From assembly GCA_033557675.1 (NCBI GenBank), contig JAWQRM010000643.1, forward strand, positions 1 through 20,779: a stretch of 20,779 bases of DNA, in the 5' to 3' direction. The notes under the pieces were generated by a model. That model did no database searches, was not told the DNA's origin, and saw only the letters and a list, made by a program, of their open reading frames with translations. This document shows positions 8,751 to 16,976 of this stretch, piece by piece. Source of the stretch: Coptodactyla brooksi (lineage: Eukaryota > Arthropoda > Insecta > Coleoptera > Scarabaeidae). The translations under genes were made by a program, and so were the position numbers. Numbering within the stretch: position 1 is the first letter of the stretch; each line of letters begins with the position of its first letter.

Positions 8751-10189
8751 AAACCCAATATAATTCAAACTATATAGTCACTTGATAATGATGTATACAG
8801 GACAAAACAGGATGAATATTCAACACCATTACATTATCACGAAATAAGGACATCAACCAACACGAGAACTAAAAACTATTACTCGTTTAGTCGCGTGGTA
8901 TACCGTTGTAAACCAGTCCTGTTTGAACACAGATAACGAAAAAGCAAATTGCTACTTAGTGGTAGGATACTGAGAAGGTGGCCTCAAGTATAACTAACAG
9001 CTACTAGGCCCAACAGGCATATAAACAAAAACATTTTCAATTGGTGAGTAGTCGAAAGTTAACGGTCTACGATCGTAGACCACGCGACTAACGGAGGGTT
9101 AATAATGTATTGAACCAAGTAGTGTTTCTCTCGTGCCGATGGTTATCTGTGTATATATCTTTTCTCAAATGCTTTCTAAATTAAAAAACCATTTAACTTA
9201 AACCGCGAATAGCGTATTGTGTTTTGTATGGCCTTAATGATGATTGCCTTTGCCATTACACACAGCTACGTATTATACGAGTGCGAAAAACTGTGCGCGT
9301 TAGTTACGTGGATAATTAATTTTATTTTAAGCTCACCGATCTACCTGGCGGCTGATTTTGATTTATTGCTCGCTTACGTGTGTATCCAGCTCGATTTACC
9401 AGCGTGGATTTTCAATTAGCGCTCGCCATTTTTACCCGTGCTAATGGCGTAATATTCGTGTCAAACCGATTTCTTCGATAAAAGTTGTTATTATTAATTG
9501 CACATTGATTGAACGTACTTTTATTTGGAACGCGGACGATCGAGAAAATTGCGATACCGAAACGGGCAGCAAAACGTAATTCGTCACTTAAGAAATTATA
9601 TTTGGAGTACAAACAGGGCGGATCTCCTACGAAGTTCGGGGAAGTTAGGTAATTTCCATAAATATCAAACGCGCGCCCAACGCTAATATTTTCCTTCGAT
9701 ACTTTGAGGAAATTATGCCTTACGATTGACCCCTCCAATGAATAAAATATAATTTTCAGTTCAAAGGAAACGGATGGCGAATTTTGTGCTGAGAATACAT
9801 CTCAACTTTCAGATGACAAAAATGTTACAGAAAGCTGTAAGAGTAAGAATACATTGGTGATTTGTTGCTTTACTTGTTACTTCACGTACAATATTAATAA
9901 TATAACGTGAAAAATGTAAATACCTTACCTACTACTAAATTTTCAAAAATTGATGCTACTATCAGCAGCAATAAGACAAGCAGCAATCGTGAAGAAGTCC
10001 TGAAACAGTGAACGAAACGCCGGCGAACATCCGGAGAACATTGTCCTTTGAAGGCATCATTAACTTTAGATTATATATGAAGGGAATCTCGATGATGTTG
10101 ACATGATCATTTTCTGTTGGTTAAGTGCGTATTATATATCCTATTAACGCAACAACAACAATACAGGCAACAGCAACAACCATACATTT
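8751..10189. other. Unassigned stretch, partly host-like
   Basis: No recognised gene. About 9180-9740 is less AT-rich and contains two open frames, 9219-9419 (+; 66 codons, hydrophobic start) and 9412-9738 (-; 108 codons). Neither has a family motif I know or obvious splice context, so coding is not supported. It may be a conserved regulatory island. About 10140-10180 has a run of CAACAA/CAGCAA words. Confidence 0.3.
9064..9081. repeat. Perfect 18-bp palindrome
   Basis: GGTCTACGATCGTAGACC is its own reverse complement with no loop and is followed by ACGCGAC. The form suits a dimeric DNA-binding site or a chance event; no repeat boundary was seen around it. Confidence 0.7.
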
Positions 10190-10650
10190 GCCCTTATTAC
10201 GATGGTATTGCCCATGTACAACAACCCTCAGATAGCTTCAAATTGACCTAAATATAATTAAAGTGTGGCTGAAGAAACAGAAGCGAATGAAAATAAATTT
10301 TAACTAACTTTGACTATGAACAGATGCCAACTGTAACTTTAAACACCCATCCACTGACGCAAACTAACAACGGAAATTATCTGGGGATAGATCAGAAGAA
10401 GAAAAACATATATTCAATAAAAGGAAACAACTTCGCATTAAATTACAAGTCTGCTAGTTCATTGACAGAAAATCCACGATAAGCTGAGAAAACAAATTAC
10501 TACTGGACAAATGTATTCTGAAACCATTGTGGACCTAGAACATCAGTCTAATTCAGAAATTTTTCAGAAGTTCCAACGTAAGGTAGTACGAGTCATAACT
10601 AATGCTCAATGATACAGAGCTTTCAGAAATATCCAAGCCCGACGTGACCA
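10190..10650 (+). pseudogene. Jockey-type LINE reverse transcriptase relic
   Basis: The C-terminal part of a Jockey-clade non-LTR reverse transcriptase, heavily decayed. A YYDGIAHVQQP stretch at 10195 stands where the family has F/YADD, so the catalytic second Asp appears to be Gly. It is followed by LQIDLNIIKVWLKK (10236), LTLTMNRC, TVTLNTHPLTQTN with NYLGI (about 10328-10390), KRKQLRIKLQV and ENKLLLDKCILKPLWT (about 10420-10535), then EIFQKFQRKVVRVITNAQ with a TGA where the family's NAPWY has Trp (about 10555-10611). The order of these blocks matches the family's thumb region exactly. The frame changes several times and there are many stops. Dead relic, 5'-truncated. Confidence 0.7.
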
Positions 10651-10960
10651 CAACTAATTAAGCAACCAAACTTGCAATATGGTAATAATTAAAATAAAAC
10701 ATAATTAATTTATTGTTAAATAGCAGGAAAAAAATATTCATTATTACCAAAGGATATTGAAAATTGTATATTTATTAATCATGAAAGCTCTGTGCATTTA
10801 CTGTCGCTAATCTAATACATTAGTTTCAAATTAAATCTGATTGGTATAGTCTGATTTATTATGTTTATTACACATTCTAGTAGGTGTTTTCCATGAATTT
10901 GTAGAATCTCTTCTCACTAAAACTAACAAACACCTCAACCACAATACTAATGTTTTAAAA

Positions 10961-11003
10961 CTCAATATATGTTTCGGATTATCGAATAAACCATCTTCAG
11001 GAG
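10961..11003 (-). ncRNA. Hammerhead-like core, left arm of C
   Basis: On the minus strand: CTC, CTGAAGA (complement of 10994-11000), T, a stem GGTTTAT / ATAATCC with one U-U mismatch, GAAA (complement of 10972-10975), CATATATT, then GAG. CTC and GAG pair as stem I. The stem III G has become A here but is kept in the right-arm copy. Between them the two arms preserve every position of a minimal hammerhead except for the extra U before stem II. Confidence 0.5.
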
Positions 11004-11034
11004 AAACAATGAACAACTAAAATGAGAAACCAGA

Positions 11035-11074
11035 CTTATATACCCACCCTAATTATTTAGGGTATGTATATAAG
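11035..11074. repeat. Hairpin at the arm/RT junction
   Basis: CTTATATAC / GTATATAAG (9 pairs) and, inside it, CCCTAA / TTAGGG (6 pairs) around TTAT. It sits exactly between the inverted left arm and the first recognisable RT residues, so it marks the rearrangement joint of the element. Confidence 0.6.
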
Positions 11075-11075
11075 T

Positions 11076-11560
11076 AACTGTCTTTCACCTTTTCTCGCTA
11101 ATCTATTCATGAATTACTTTGAAACCAACACAAGCTTAAATATTTTCCTAAAACTCGGGTTAGGTATATGCATGACGTGTTCACGATTTTTGACACTGAT
11201 AAGAGTTGCATTCAAAAATTTATTAGGGAAATTAATTCGGAATATAAAACAATGAAATTGAGATGTAAAATAGAAAAAAGGGGAAAATTAGCTTTCCTTG
11301 ATGTTTTAATAATTAAAAAAGGTAATAAACTAGAATTTGATATTTTTCGGAAAGAAACTAATACAAAACGATTTATAACTTCAGGCTCTATCTAATCATT
11401 ATTTTCAACATAAAATGCCGGCATTTAATAGTATGATAGATCGGTTACCAAACGTTCCACTAAACAAAATTAGGTGTAATACATAACTTAAATGTATTGA
11501 AGGGTTAGCTATATATAACGAGTTTAATAAAAATATAATGCATTTTAATAAAAAAGAAAT
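11076..11560 (+). pseudogene. Penelope-like reverse transcriptase, C-terminal relic
   Basis: Starts within the RT palm at CLSPFLANLFMNYFE (family 'GSPLSPFLANLFM..FE'). A frameshift near 11150 leads to RYMHDVFTIFDTD, where PLEs have RYVDDIF: the YVDD catalytic box reads YMHD, so one catalytic Asp is His. KLRCKIEKRGKLAFLDVLII and DIFRKETNTKRFITS follow (family 'FLDVL', 'FRKPTNT.RFI'), then a stop at about 11392 and another frame with NHYFQHKMPAFNSMIDRL and NVPLNK. The order is that of the PLE RT core and thumb. Inactive by truncation, frameshift, stops and the lost Asp. Confidence 0.82.
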
Positions 11561-11612
11561 TTAAAATCGAGTTACGTAAACTAAGAACCTAAACGGTTCA
11601 TTAAACTACTAC

Positions 11613-12015
11613 ATGAATAGCACTATTAAATGTCGGTCATGTAATCCAAAAGATGAAATAGATTTAATAGACAAATCCGGGATTTATAAAATAAGTTGCA
11701 TGAATTGCTATAAAAATTACATAAAGCAAACGCGTAGGTCTGTTAAAATTAGGTAGAAAGAGCACTTAAATCATTTTAAAAATTATAAACCAGAGAAATT
11801 CAGTGTGGCTGTCTACATGATCACTCTTAACTACAGGATAAATGATAAATAGAATTGATTAAACAAGTTAAGTCAAACTTGACATAGCGGAAAGCCTAGA
11901 AATTCTTAAAAGCAAAAATAAAATATTTAATAACGGCCCTGTCCCTATACTTGCATCGATCCTTTTTGATCTAGTAGGTAGAAGGACAAGGTCATTAAAA
12001 CCTAATTATAAGTAA
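11613..12015 (+). pseudogene. Penelope-like GIY-YIG endonuclease relic
   Basis: From the ATG at 11613: TIKCRSCNPKDEIDLIDKSG, then GIYKISCMNC (GIY), KNYIKQTRRSVKIR (the YIG part reads YIK, so the Gly is lost), and a TAG at 11754 before KEHLNHFKN. PEKFSVAVYM follows, where the family has a conserved 'SAVAEH'-like turn. After a stop at 11850-11852 another frame gives DIAESLEILKSKNKIFNNGP and LASILFDLVGRRTRSLKPNY. The Cys pairs before and inside the domain (CRSC, CMNC) are usual for this PLE endonuclease, which nicks DNA for target-primed reverse transcription. Dead copy. Confidence 0.82.
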
Positions 12016-12061
12016 GTGGGCCATTAAAAAATAATGTTTGGTTTTTCATTTTAGTTGTTCA

Positions 12062-12110
12062 TTCTTTCTCCTGAAGATGGTTTATTTGATAAACCGAAAC
12101 ATATGTTAAG
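12062..12110 (+). ncRNA. Hammerhead-like core, right arm of C
   Basis: CTGAAGA (12071-12077), an extra T, stem GGTTTA / TAAACC (12079-12095) with loop TTTGA, GAAA (12096-12099), then C-ATAT-G and TT with predicted cleavage after T12107. Stem I is weak here (CTC against AAG), while the left-arm copy has the pairing GAG, pointing to a single mutation. It points rightward, at the 3' end of the element's sense transcript. Confidence 0.5.
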
Positions 12111-12281
12111 TTTTGAAACATTAGTATTATGGTTGAGGTGTTTGTTAGTTTTAGTGACTACGAGACCACATATCTCCGTTTCTTCTAATAAGAATCCGGT
12201 CTATATTTTTCAACTTCCGCCTAATAATATTCATATTTTCACATTTTTAGCATTTTATACGTTTTACTGCAACCATAATAG

Positions 12282-12325
12282 GTTACTGAATTCATGTTCT
12301 AATCGCTGACGTAGCTATACAGTCA
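12282..12325. repeat. 44-bp direct repeat, copy 1
   Basis: Nearly identical (42 of 44 by eye) to 13134-13177; the shared core includes TTCATGTTCTAATCGCTGAC. It ends three bases past the stop codon (TGA on the minus strand) of the transposase relic, so it lies directly 3' of that gene. Confidence 0.85.
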
Positions 12326-13005
12326 CGATAGGTGTTCGAAATGGCCACCTGGTCTTTCTAAGCATAAATTTACTCTACGCTTCATACTCTCAAAAATGTT
12401 TTCAAGGTCATTTGGCGTTATGCTATGTATTTCTTGCATAATTGCTGCTTCCAACTCTTCAACTGTGTGAAGTCGATTTTTAAATATATTATTTTTGATT
12501 TTGAAGAGGTGACAAACCTCCACCAATTACACGGTGTCCATAAAATTCTTCCAAATATCTTAAAATTGCACGTGCAGTGTGCGGTGTGACTCCACCTTGC
12601 TGAAAATAGCCAAGTTGGAGTTCATGGTTGGCACGCCCATATTAATTGTATCTCTGAAGAAAATAGAACCAATTATCTTTCTTCTTGAAATTGCTACTAA
12701 TATGCCAATCTTCTCAGGATGTAGCGGTGCTTCATTAACGTAATGCGGATTCTCTGTAGCCCATGTTCTATAACTCTGACTGTTCACATGCCCGGATAAA
12801 TGTACCCATTCTTCGTCAGAAAAAAAGGGTCAAGTTCAATAAATTATTATCGTTCAGATGTTCATTGAACCACTTAGAATATTGCTCCCACAGGTTACAG
12901 CGAGGTGAATGTAACTGCTGAACAGCAGACATTTTGTAGGGTTTCATGTACAGAATTTGCTTTAATACCTTGTGAACAATTCTACTGAAAATTCAACTGA
13001 AAACT
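12323..13005 (-). pseudogene. IS630/Tc1-mariner-superfamily transposase relic
   Basis: Minus-strand relic beginning with VHKVLKQILYMKPYKMSAVQ near 13000. The first catalytic Asp is in DEEWVHLSGHVNSQ (about 12815), just after a run of seven T whose one-base excess breaks the frame. TWATENPHYVNEAPLHPEKI and VAISRRKIIGSIFF follow. The second catalytic block, in another frame, reads GYFQQGGVTPHTARAI (about 12605-12565), where the family has QQDGA: the Asp is Gly. The third Asp block (family 'WPPRSPDLTP.DFFLWG') is missing, deleted between GHRVIGGG and KNNIFKNRLHTVEELEAAI. The C-terminus SITPNDLENIFES to GGHFEHLS ends at the stop. Related to, but separate from, the fragments at 1530 and 15376. Confidence 0.85.
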
Positions 13006-13133
13006 TTGATCATTAATTTCAAAAGCTTCAGTCCTCGAATGAATAGATTATACTGCAAGGAATTCAAAAAAAAACTGACAATATGTTCCACGTCACGGTA
13101 CAAAAGTGATGCCGTGATTAGATCCACGCATAC

Positions 13134-13177
13134 GTTACTGGATTCATGTTCTAATCGCTGACGTAGCTGTACAGTCA
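13134..13177. repeat. 44-bp direct repeat, copy 2
   Basis: Second copy of the repeat at 12282-12325, in the same orientation and 852 bp away. It lies upstream of the transposase relic. 44 bp is far longer than the TA duplication that this transposase family makes. Confidence 0.85.
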
Positions 13178-13541
13178 ATTAAACCTACATTAGCACCATT
13201 GCCGGATTGCATTTAACTCCATGTTAAAACGAACACGAATCTCTAGTCTAGAGTGACGTCGGTATCTCCGAGACGGCAGACTAGACGCGTCTAATAACAA
13301 TGAAATGTCTGTTATTGTCAGGGAAATTGTTAGGCGGATGGATTTAATTTAGTACTGTGGTGTCGTCGCTAAATTAACCCGGCGAACTCATGCAGTCCAA
13401 AGATACCAAGCAGACTTACGAAATAGCAAAATACCCGGTACATATATTGCGGGGTTATAAATAATTTGTTCGCAGTCAATTAGCTAATAGTTTATTATAG
13501 TTAGTGTCTTTTTCGTGTATTAGAGAACGATTGGATAAGAG
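13178..13541. other. Host-like non-coding island
   Basis: No coding frame. GC-richer than its surroundings, with several small inverted pairs: CTAGTCTAG-type words around 13240-13290 and AATAACA / TGTTATT at about 13294-13317. It could be a conserved regulatory sequence; nothing more can be said by eye. Confidence 0.25.
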
Positions 13542-13736
13542 TTGTCATTTTATGTTTCAGAAATATCAGAAATAATCAGTTTTTTGAAGGATTTGAAAGA
13601 CGTGAACGTTTTTCAGACATTTGGAGCTATCACTGCAAAAAAAAAGGTTGATGAAGCAATTATCTTATATAAATATAGCAATAATATAGAATATTACAAA
13701 TGGTTAAGATCTTCCATCTTTACTAAAGAAAATTGA
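13542..13736 (+). other. Short open frame of unknown origin, cut by element D
   Basis: 64 codons, starting 12 bases before a possible splice acceptor (TTATGTTTCAG, ending at 13560). The peptide is rich in Lys, Ile and Tyr, with VDEAIILYKYSNNIEYYKWL in the middle. No known family was recognised. It runs to SSIFTKEN and stops just inside the left arm of element D. The sequence past the right arm contains the words HEFTKETRVKF in an open frame, so D may have landed in a reading frame. Whether this was ever a gene is open. Confidence 0.2.
13719..13731. repeat. 13-bp direct repeat flanking element D, copy 1
   Basis: TTTACTAAAGAAA is present here, immediately against the left arm, and again at 15059-15071. 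It may be a target-site duplication. Confidence 0.5.
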
Positions 13737-13790
13737 GGTTTAAGTGTAAATAATAATATTCAATGGCTTTGATATGTTTTATTTTGTTCT

Positions 13791-13830
13791 TCCTGACTGG
13801 TTTCGATCTTTTCAGATCATCATCAGAGGA
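13791..13830 (-). ncRNA. Hammerhead-like core, left arm of D
   Basis: On the minus strand: TCCT, CTGATGA (complement of 13820-13826), an extra T, stem GATCT / AGATC with a GAAA loop (complement of 13805-13818), GAAA, CCAGTC, AGGA. TCCT and AGGA pair as stem I, and the site triplet is GTC. Stem III is reduced to A-U around CCAG. All core nucleotides of a hammerhead are present; the extra T and the minimal stem III are the departures. Confidence 0.5.
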
Positions 13831-13928
13831 TTCGTCAATAGTTTAATATAGGACCTTCTAGTCATGTGTAGAGAGTTGTAAATATTATGAAATTTATATC
13901 GAATACCAAGAATTATAGATCTCTTATG

Positions 13929-14140
13929 TGAAATTGAAATTAAATTGTCCGATGACATGAAACGTTAAATATAATATAATATGTGAAAATGTTTATAGGT
14001 GTATTATCAACTAACAAACAATTAGAAACAGACTGTGCATAGTATGTTTCTAACATTTGTTGCTAATACACCTATAAACATTTTCACACATTATATTATA
14101 TTCATTTGAGTTATCACCGGATAACTCAATTTCAATTTCA
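13929..14140. repeat. Inner 212-bp palindrome of element D
   Basis: Arms 13929-14030 and 14045-14140 pair with a 14-nt loop. The best block is ATATGTGAAAATGTTTATAG with GGTGTATTA, against TAATACACC and CTATAAACATTTTCACACAT: one mismatch in 39 bp. Towards the outside TGAAATTGAAATT pairs with AATTTCAATTTCA. Confidence 0.85.
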
Positions 14141-14320
14141 TTTGTTCGGAAAATAATTTTGTTTTTTTCGCAGCAGAGGAGTTAGTTATAATTTAACTAG
14201 TCAACTTCATTTTAAACCGTATGTGCAATATATATTCTGACAGCCGACATTGCAAAGTATAGGTGTGAAGATATTTTGTTCGGTTCTATGCAATTGTTTT
14301 CATTTTGTGTCGTATGAAAT

Positions 14321-14530
14321 ATGGGGAATCAAAAACAGCATTTTCAGCACGTTTTGCTTTTTCATTATAAAAAAGGTAAACACGCCGTTCAAGCGAGAAA
14401 AGAATTAGTCGATGTATATGGAGAAGATATATTATTGACAGAATGCCAGTATCAAAACTGGTTTGCAAAAGTTTGCAAAACTTTTTGCAAGGTTGCAAAA
14501 TTTTTGGGAGATTACTGCGATCAATTTTAA
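14321..14530 (+). pseudogene. mariner transposase N-terminal HTH, truncated
   Basis: ATG at 14321 opens MGNQKQHFQHVLLFHYKKGK, then HAVQARKELVDVYGED and YQNWFAKV. This is the first helix-turn-helix of mariner transposases (HTH_48, family pattern 'HFRHVLLF.Y.KGKNAVQA..KLVDVYGE....CQNWFAKFR'). After about 50 residues homology stops and the frame continues into the tandem repeat as CKTFCKVAKFLGDYCDQF before a stop. The normal protein is about 345 residues, so catalytic function is gone. Confidence 0.82.
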
Positions 14531-14820
14531 AGTGTACTGTCATCAACTGCACATATAAATTGCATGATTATTTACAAACTGGTTTGTAAAATTTCTTGCA
14601 AAAGCTTGCAATTTTTTTGTAATTTTGCAAAGTTTTTAGGAACTCTTATCAAAATTTTTGGGAGAACACCATGATTCATCAATTAGACAAATAAATTGCA
14701 GGATTTTTTGCAAACTGGTTTGCAAATTTGAATGCAAAAGTTTGCAAAGTTTTTGCAAGTTTGTAAAATGTTTGGGAGCTCTTTCCAAGATGTTTAGGAG
14801 AATACCACGATCAATTTTCA
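14455..14820. repeat. Three-unit tandem repeat grown from mariner coding DNA
   Basis: Units begin with AAACTGGTTTG at 14455, 14576 and 14712 (lengths 121, 136 and about 109). Each unit has TTGCAAAAGTTTGCAA-like runs, then TTTTTGGGAG or similar and (A)CCA/GCGATCAATTTT-like words. The first unit starts inside the mariner NWFAK codons (ACTGGTTTGCAAA), so the repeat seed is transposase sequence. Confidence 0.75.
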
Positions 14821-14921
14821 CAAAAAAAAACGAAACTACTTTCCGAATAACCTAATAAATTTCATAATATTCACAACTCTCTACACAATTCTACAAGATA
14901 CTATATTAAACAATTGTCGAA

Positions 14922-14960
14922 TCCCCTGATGATGATCTGAAAAGATCGAAATCGACCTGG
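14922..14960 (+). ncRNA. Hammerhead-like core, right arm of D (degenerate)
   Basis: CTGATGA (14926-14932), T, stem GATCT / AGATC (14934-14947), GAAA (14948-14951), then TCGACCTGG. The triplet before the expected cleavage point no longer has U in the required place, so it is probably inactive, unlike its mirror copy at 13791-13830. It points rightward. Confidence 0.4.
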
Positions 14961-15058
14961 AAGAACAATATAAATGTATCAAAGTCATTGAATAATATTA
15001 TTTACATTTAAACCTCAATCTTAAATACAAGGATGGCAACCAGCGGTACATACATGAA

Positions 15059-15071
15059 TTTACTAAAGAAA
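15059..15071. repeat. 13-bp direct repeat flanking element D, copy 2
   Basis: TTTACTAAAGAAA, identical to 13719-13731, but 39 bp beyond the end of the right arm. If it is a target duplication, the 39 bp in between belong to the inserted element. Confidence 0.45.
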
Positions 15072-15375
15072 CTAGGGTAAAATTTCAATAAAACTTACTA
15101 GAAAAAATCTAAAGACACAGATGTAACCAATAATAACAAATGAGATGAAAATTATCGTCAGTTATGGAGAAAATTTTGCTAGTATTAGCGTTAATAAGCT
15201 ACTATAACATTTCTGTAACAACAAAAAGTTATATGGTATATCCTAAAGAATAGTTCCGCTGTTATATATATTTCTAACTATTAAAAATATTGATATGTTT
15301 AAGTATCCTCGCTTTTGAAGATTAGCCAATGTCGTTTTCTCTACCTAAGTGCAGAATTCAGACATTATGGTTTTC

Positions 15376-15545
15376 TGGATTACTTAATGCAACATTAAGT
15401 TTAACGTCTTCGTTGAGTGCGGATGGATAGGAAGTTCGGACCCCTGAAATGGCCAGCAAGGTCTCCAGGCGTCACTCCTCTTGATTACTTCTAATTAAGA
15501 GGAGTGTGTTACTTGAAGGGTTGCTTGAAGAGTAAAGTTTGCAAG
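15376..15545 (+). pseudogene. IS630/Tc1-type transposase fragment, third catalytic block
   Basis: Around 15390-15410 GLLNATLSL fits the family's 'YLN.TFP'. WIGSSD (about 15424) fits 'RWIGRRG'. After a frameshift, GPLKWPARSPGVTPLDYF (15438-15491) is the third acidic block ('WPPRSPDLTPLDFFLWG'). Asp after SP is Gly (PGVT) and a TAA follows where Leu is expected. LRGVCYLKGCLKSKV continues. It is the C-terminal counterpart of DUF4817-type transposases, but comes from a separate insertion. The first two catalytic blocks are absent. Confidence 0.7.
15468..15508. repeat. Hairpin overlapping the transposase fragment
   Basis: CACTCCTCTT (15473-15482) and AAGAGGAGTG (15497-15506) pair perfectly, extended inward by GATT / AATT with one G-U, around ACTTCT. 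It overlaps the end of the catalytic block, so it arose by a local inverted duplication or chance. Confidence 0.5.
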
Positions 15546-16976
15546 TTGAATTCTGCGAATATGAAGGAGCTAAAATAGTGAATAGAACATAATTATTGAG
15601 TGTTATTTACAATTTTCAATAAACTTTCCTGTTCGGCTTCAAACAATCTTAAATTTAAAATGTATATATTTTGCAGTGGGCATTTATGCGCAATTACTGG
15701 ACTTGATATACTGAATTTTATTCCTTGCTAGAGATATACTCTAAAACTATTCCGATACATGTAAAGAATTGCAAAACACAATTTGTGCGATTACCGTAAT
15801 TACAAGTATTAATGTGTTCATTCTCTATAATTACAACTGCCCATTACACGTGCATATTTCAAACATAATAAAATCTACTGAAGTTGTACAAAACAGCCAC
15901 CAAAAATTAAATCTGGTTTGGCAAACGCCTTTATATCGAATTTTATTAACGTTCCTTTATTATATTATTCTTTGATTTGATTTATACTCTAAAAATTCAT
16001 CACATGATAATAAAATTCATAAAATGAACTTATTGTACAGAACTTTGTCAACGCAATATTTTATCAATAAGCTATTTTTTGATGGAAACAAAACTCGTGC
16101 GTTAATACTTTGTAAACCGAGAATAAACAATTGTTCGAAACAAACAGACAGGGATTGAAATTTTTGGCACTTTTTATAGGAAAATTGTTTGAAAACAAAG
16201 AGAAAATTTCGTTCTAGCTAGTCACTAATGTAATGAAAATATTGAATCGCATGTCGAACTAATTTATGTAAAACAAAGAGCGGTTACAATCAGAGTGCAG
16301 ATCAGAGTTTATGGATTTATTAGCGTCCTTTGTTCACAAAAATATACGTGTGTTTTTAATTATGAATCTCGAATTCGGTTTGAACAAAGAGGAGCTTAAT
16401 AGTAAATTATAATAATGGGCAAAATGGAAACAAAACATTACGAATCGAGTGAAAATTTGTTAAATTCGTCCCATGGAATACAAGAGCATGTTCAGCAGAC
16501 AGTTCATTCACGCAAATCAGGTAATTAATGAGTGGTTTATTGGGTGGGTTAACCGACGGTTCTTTCGCGTTTCACCAGCGAAAACTAATTACTCAACTAG
16601 CGACCACTTGATAACATTTCGAAACGGGAACTGGAAACCCCAGAACAGCACTGAAATTTGCCATCTGTTGTATTATTTACCTATCAAATGATTAATTTTC
16701 GCATAATTGAAGGTAATTATAGCCCCTTCATAAACAATATCTCATTGAACACTAATATATTTCATTATTTCGTAAAATGACATACGATAAGAGTGTTATT
16801 TAAATATTACTTTTGCATATTATTAAAATGAATCCTCACTTTACACTGATAGCTAGAGACAGCAGAGTAGTGTTTTTCTTGCCATGCAACATCCTCTACA
16901 TTTCTATGCATATCTATTGTTGCCTGCTCTTTTAGATATCTTAGATATTTTCTTTCAAAATCATTATATTATTATT
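15546..16976. other. Unassigned AT-rich stretch
   Basis: No recognisable gene, RNA or repeat. Open frames at 15769-15975 and 16473-16691 have no known motifs and no coding signs beyond lack of stops. A small TTTCGC / GCGAAA hairpin lies near 16563-16583. Confidence 0.3.

Larger units (their letters stand above)
10914..12157 (+). mobile_element. Penelope-like element C with inverted arms
   Basis: A 5'-truncated Penelope-like retroelement. The right arm (12039-12157) is a terminal-repeat part in sense orientation, and the left arm (10914-11032) is its inverted copy, 119 bp each. Between them lie the last part of the reverse transcriptase and a GIY-YIG endonuclease, both on the plus strand. An inverted terminal-repeat piece upstream of a truncated body is a known habit of Penelope elements. 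Each arm has a hammerhead-like core pointing outward. Confidence 0.8.
14141..14853 (+). mobile_element. mariner relic inserted in element D
   Basis: Begins with TTTGTTCGGAAAATAATTTT followed by G and a T run (14141-14168). It ends with the near-inverted form CGAAACTACTTTCCGAATAA (14831-14850), consistent with ~28-bp mariner terminal inverted repeats. Between them are a 5' untranslated part, the first transposase domain and a tandem repeat. The DDD catalytic domain is missing. The left end abuts the inner palindrome of D and the right end abuts the right arm; no clear TA duplication remains. Confidence 0.65.
13732..15019. mobile_element. Foldback element D with ribozyme-like arms and inserted mariner
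   Basis: Outer arms 13732-13897 and 14855-15019 are reverse complements over ~165 bp, e.g. ATTGAGGTTTAAGTGTAAAT against ATTTACATTTAAACCTCAAT. Inside the left half lies a second palindrome (13929-14140). A mariner relic (14141-14853) fills the space between this palindrome and the right arm. Removing the mariner leaves about 574 bp that fold almost entirely into one hairpin. Each outer arm has a hammerhead-like core pointing outward. No protein of its own is seen, so it is non-autonomous; a Penelope-type helper would be the inferred source of enzymes. Confidence 0.75.

Noticed and set aside
9219..9738. Two open frames of 66 and 108 codons as host exons
   Set aside because: No family match, no convincing splice sites, and the first is only a hydrophobic run; better explained by less AT-rich DNA having fewer stops.
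9988..10025. A further hammerhead-like motif (GTGAAGA ... GAACGAAACG)
   Set aside because: The core lacks the required C and the putative stem II hardly pairs.
10831..11016. Minus-strand frame with SPEDGLFDNPKHILSF and its plus-strand twin at 12055-12309
   Set aside because: The two peptides are alike only because they read through the inverted arms of element C; they cover the ribozyme-like core and are not a gene.
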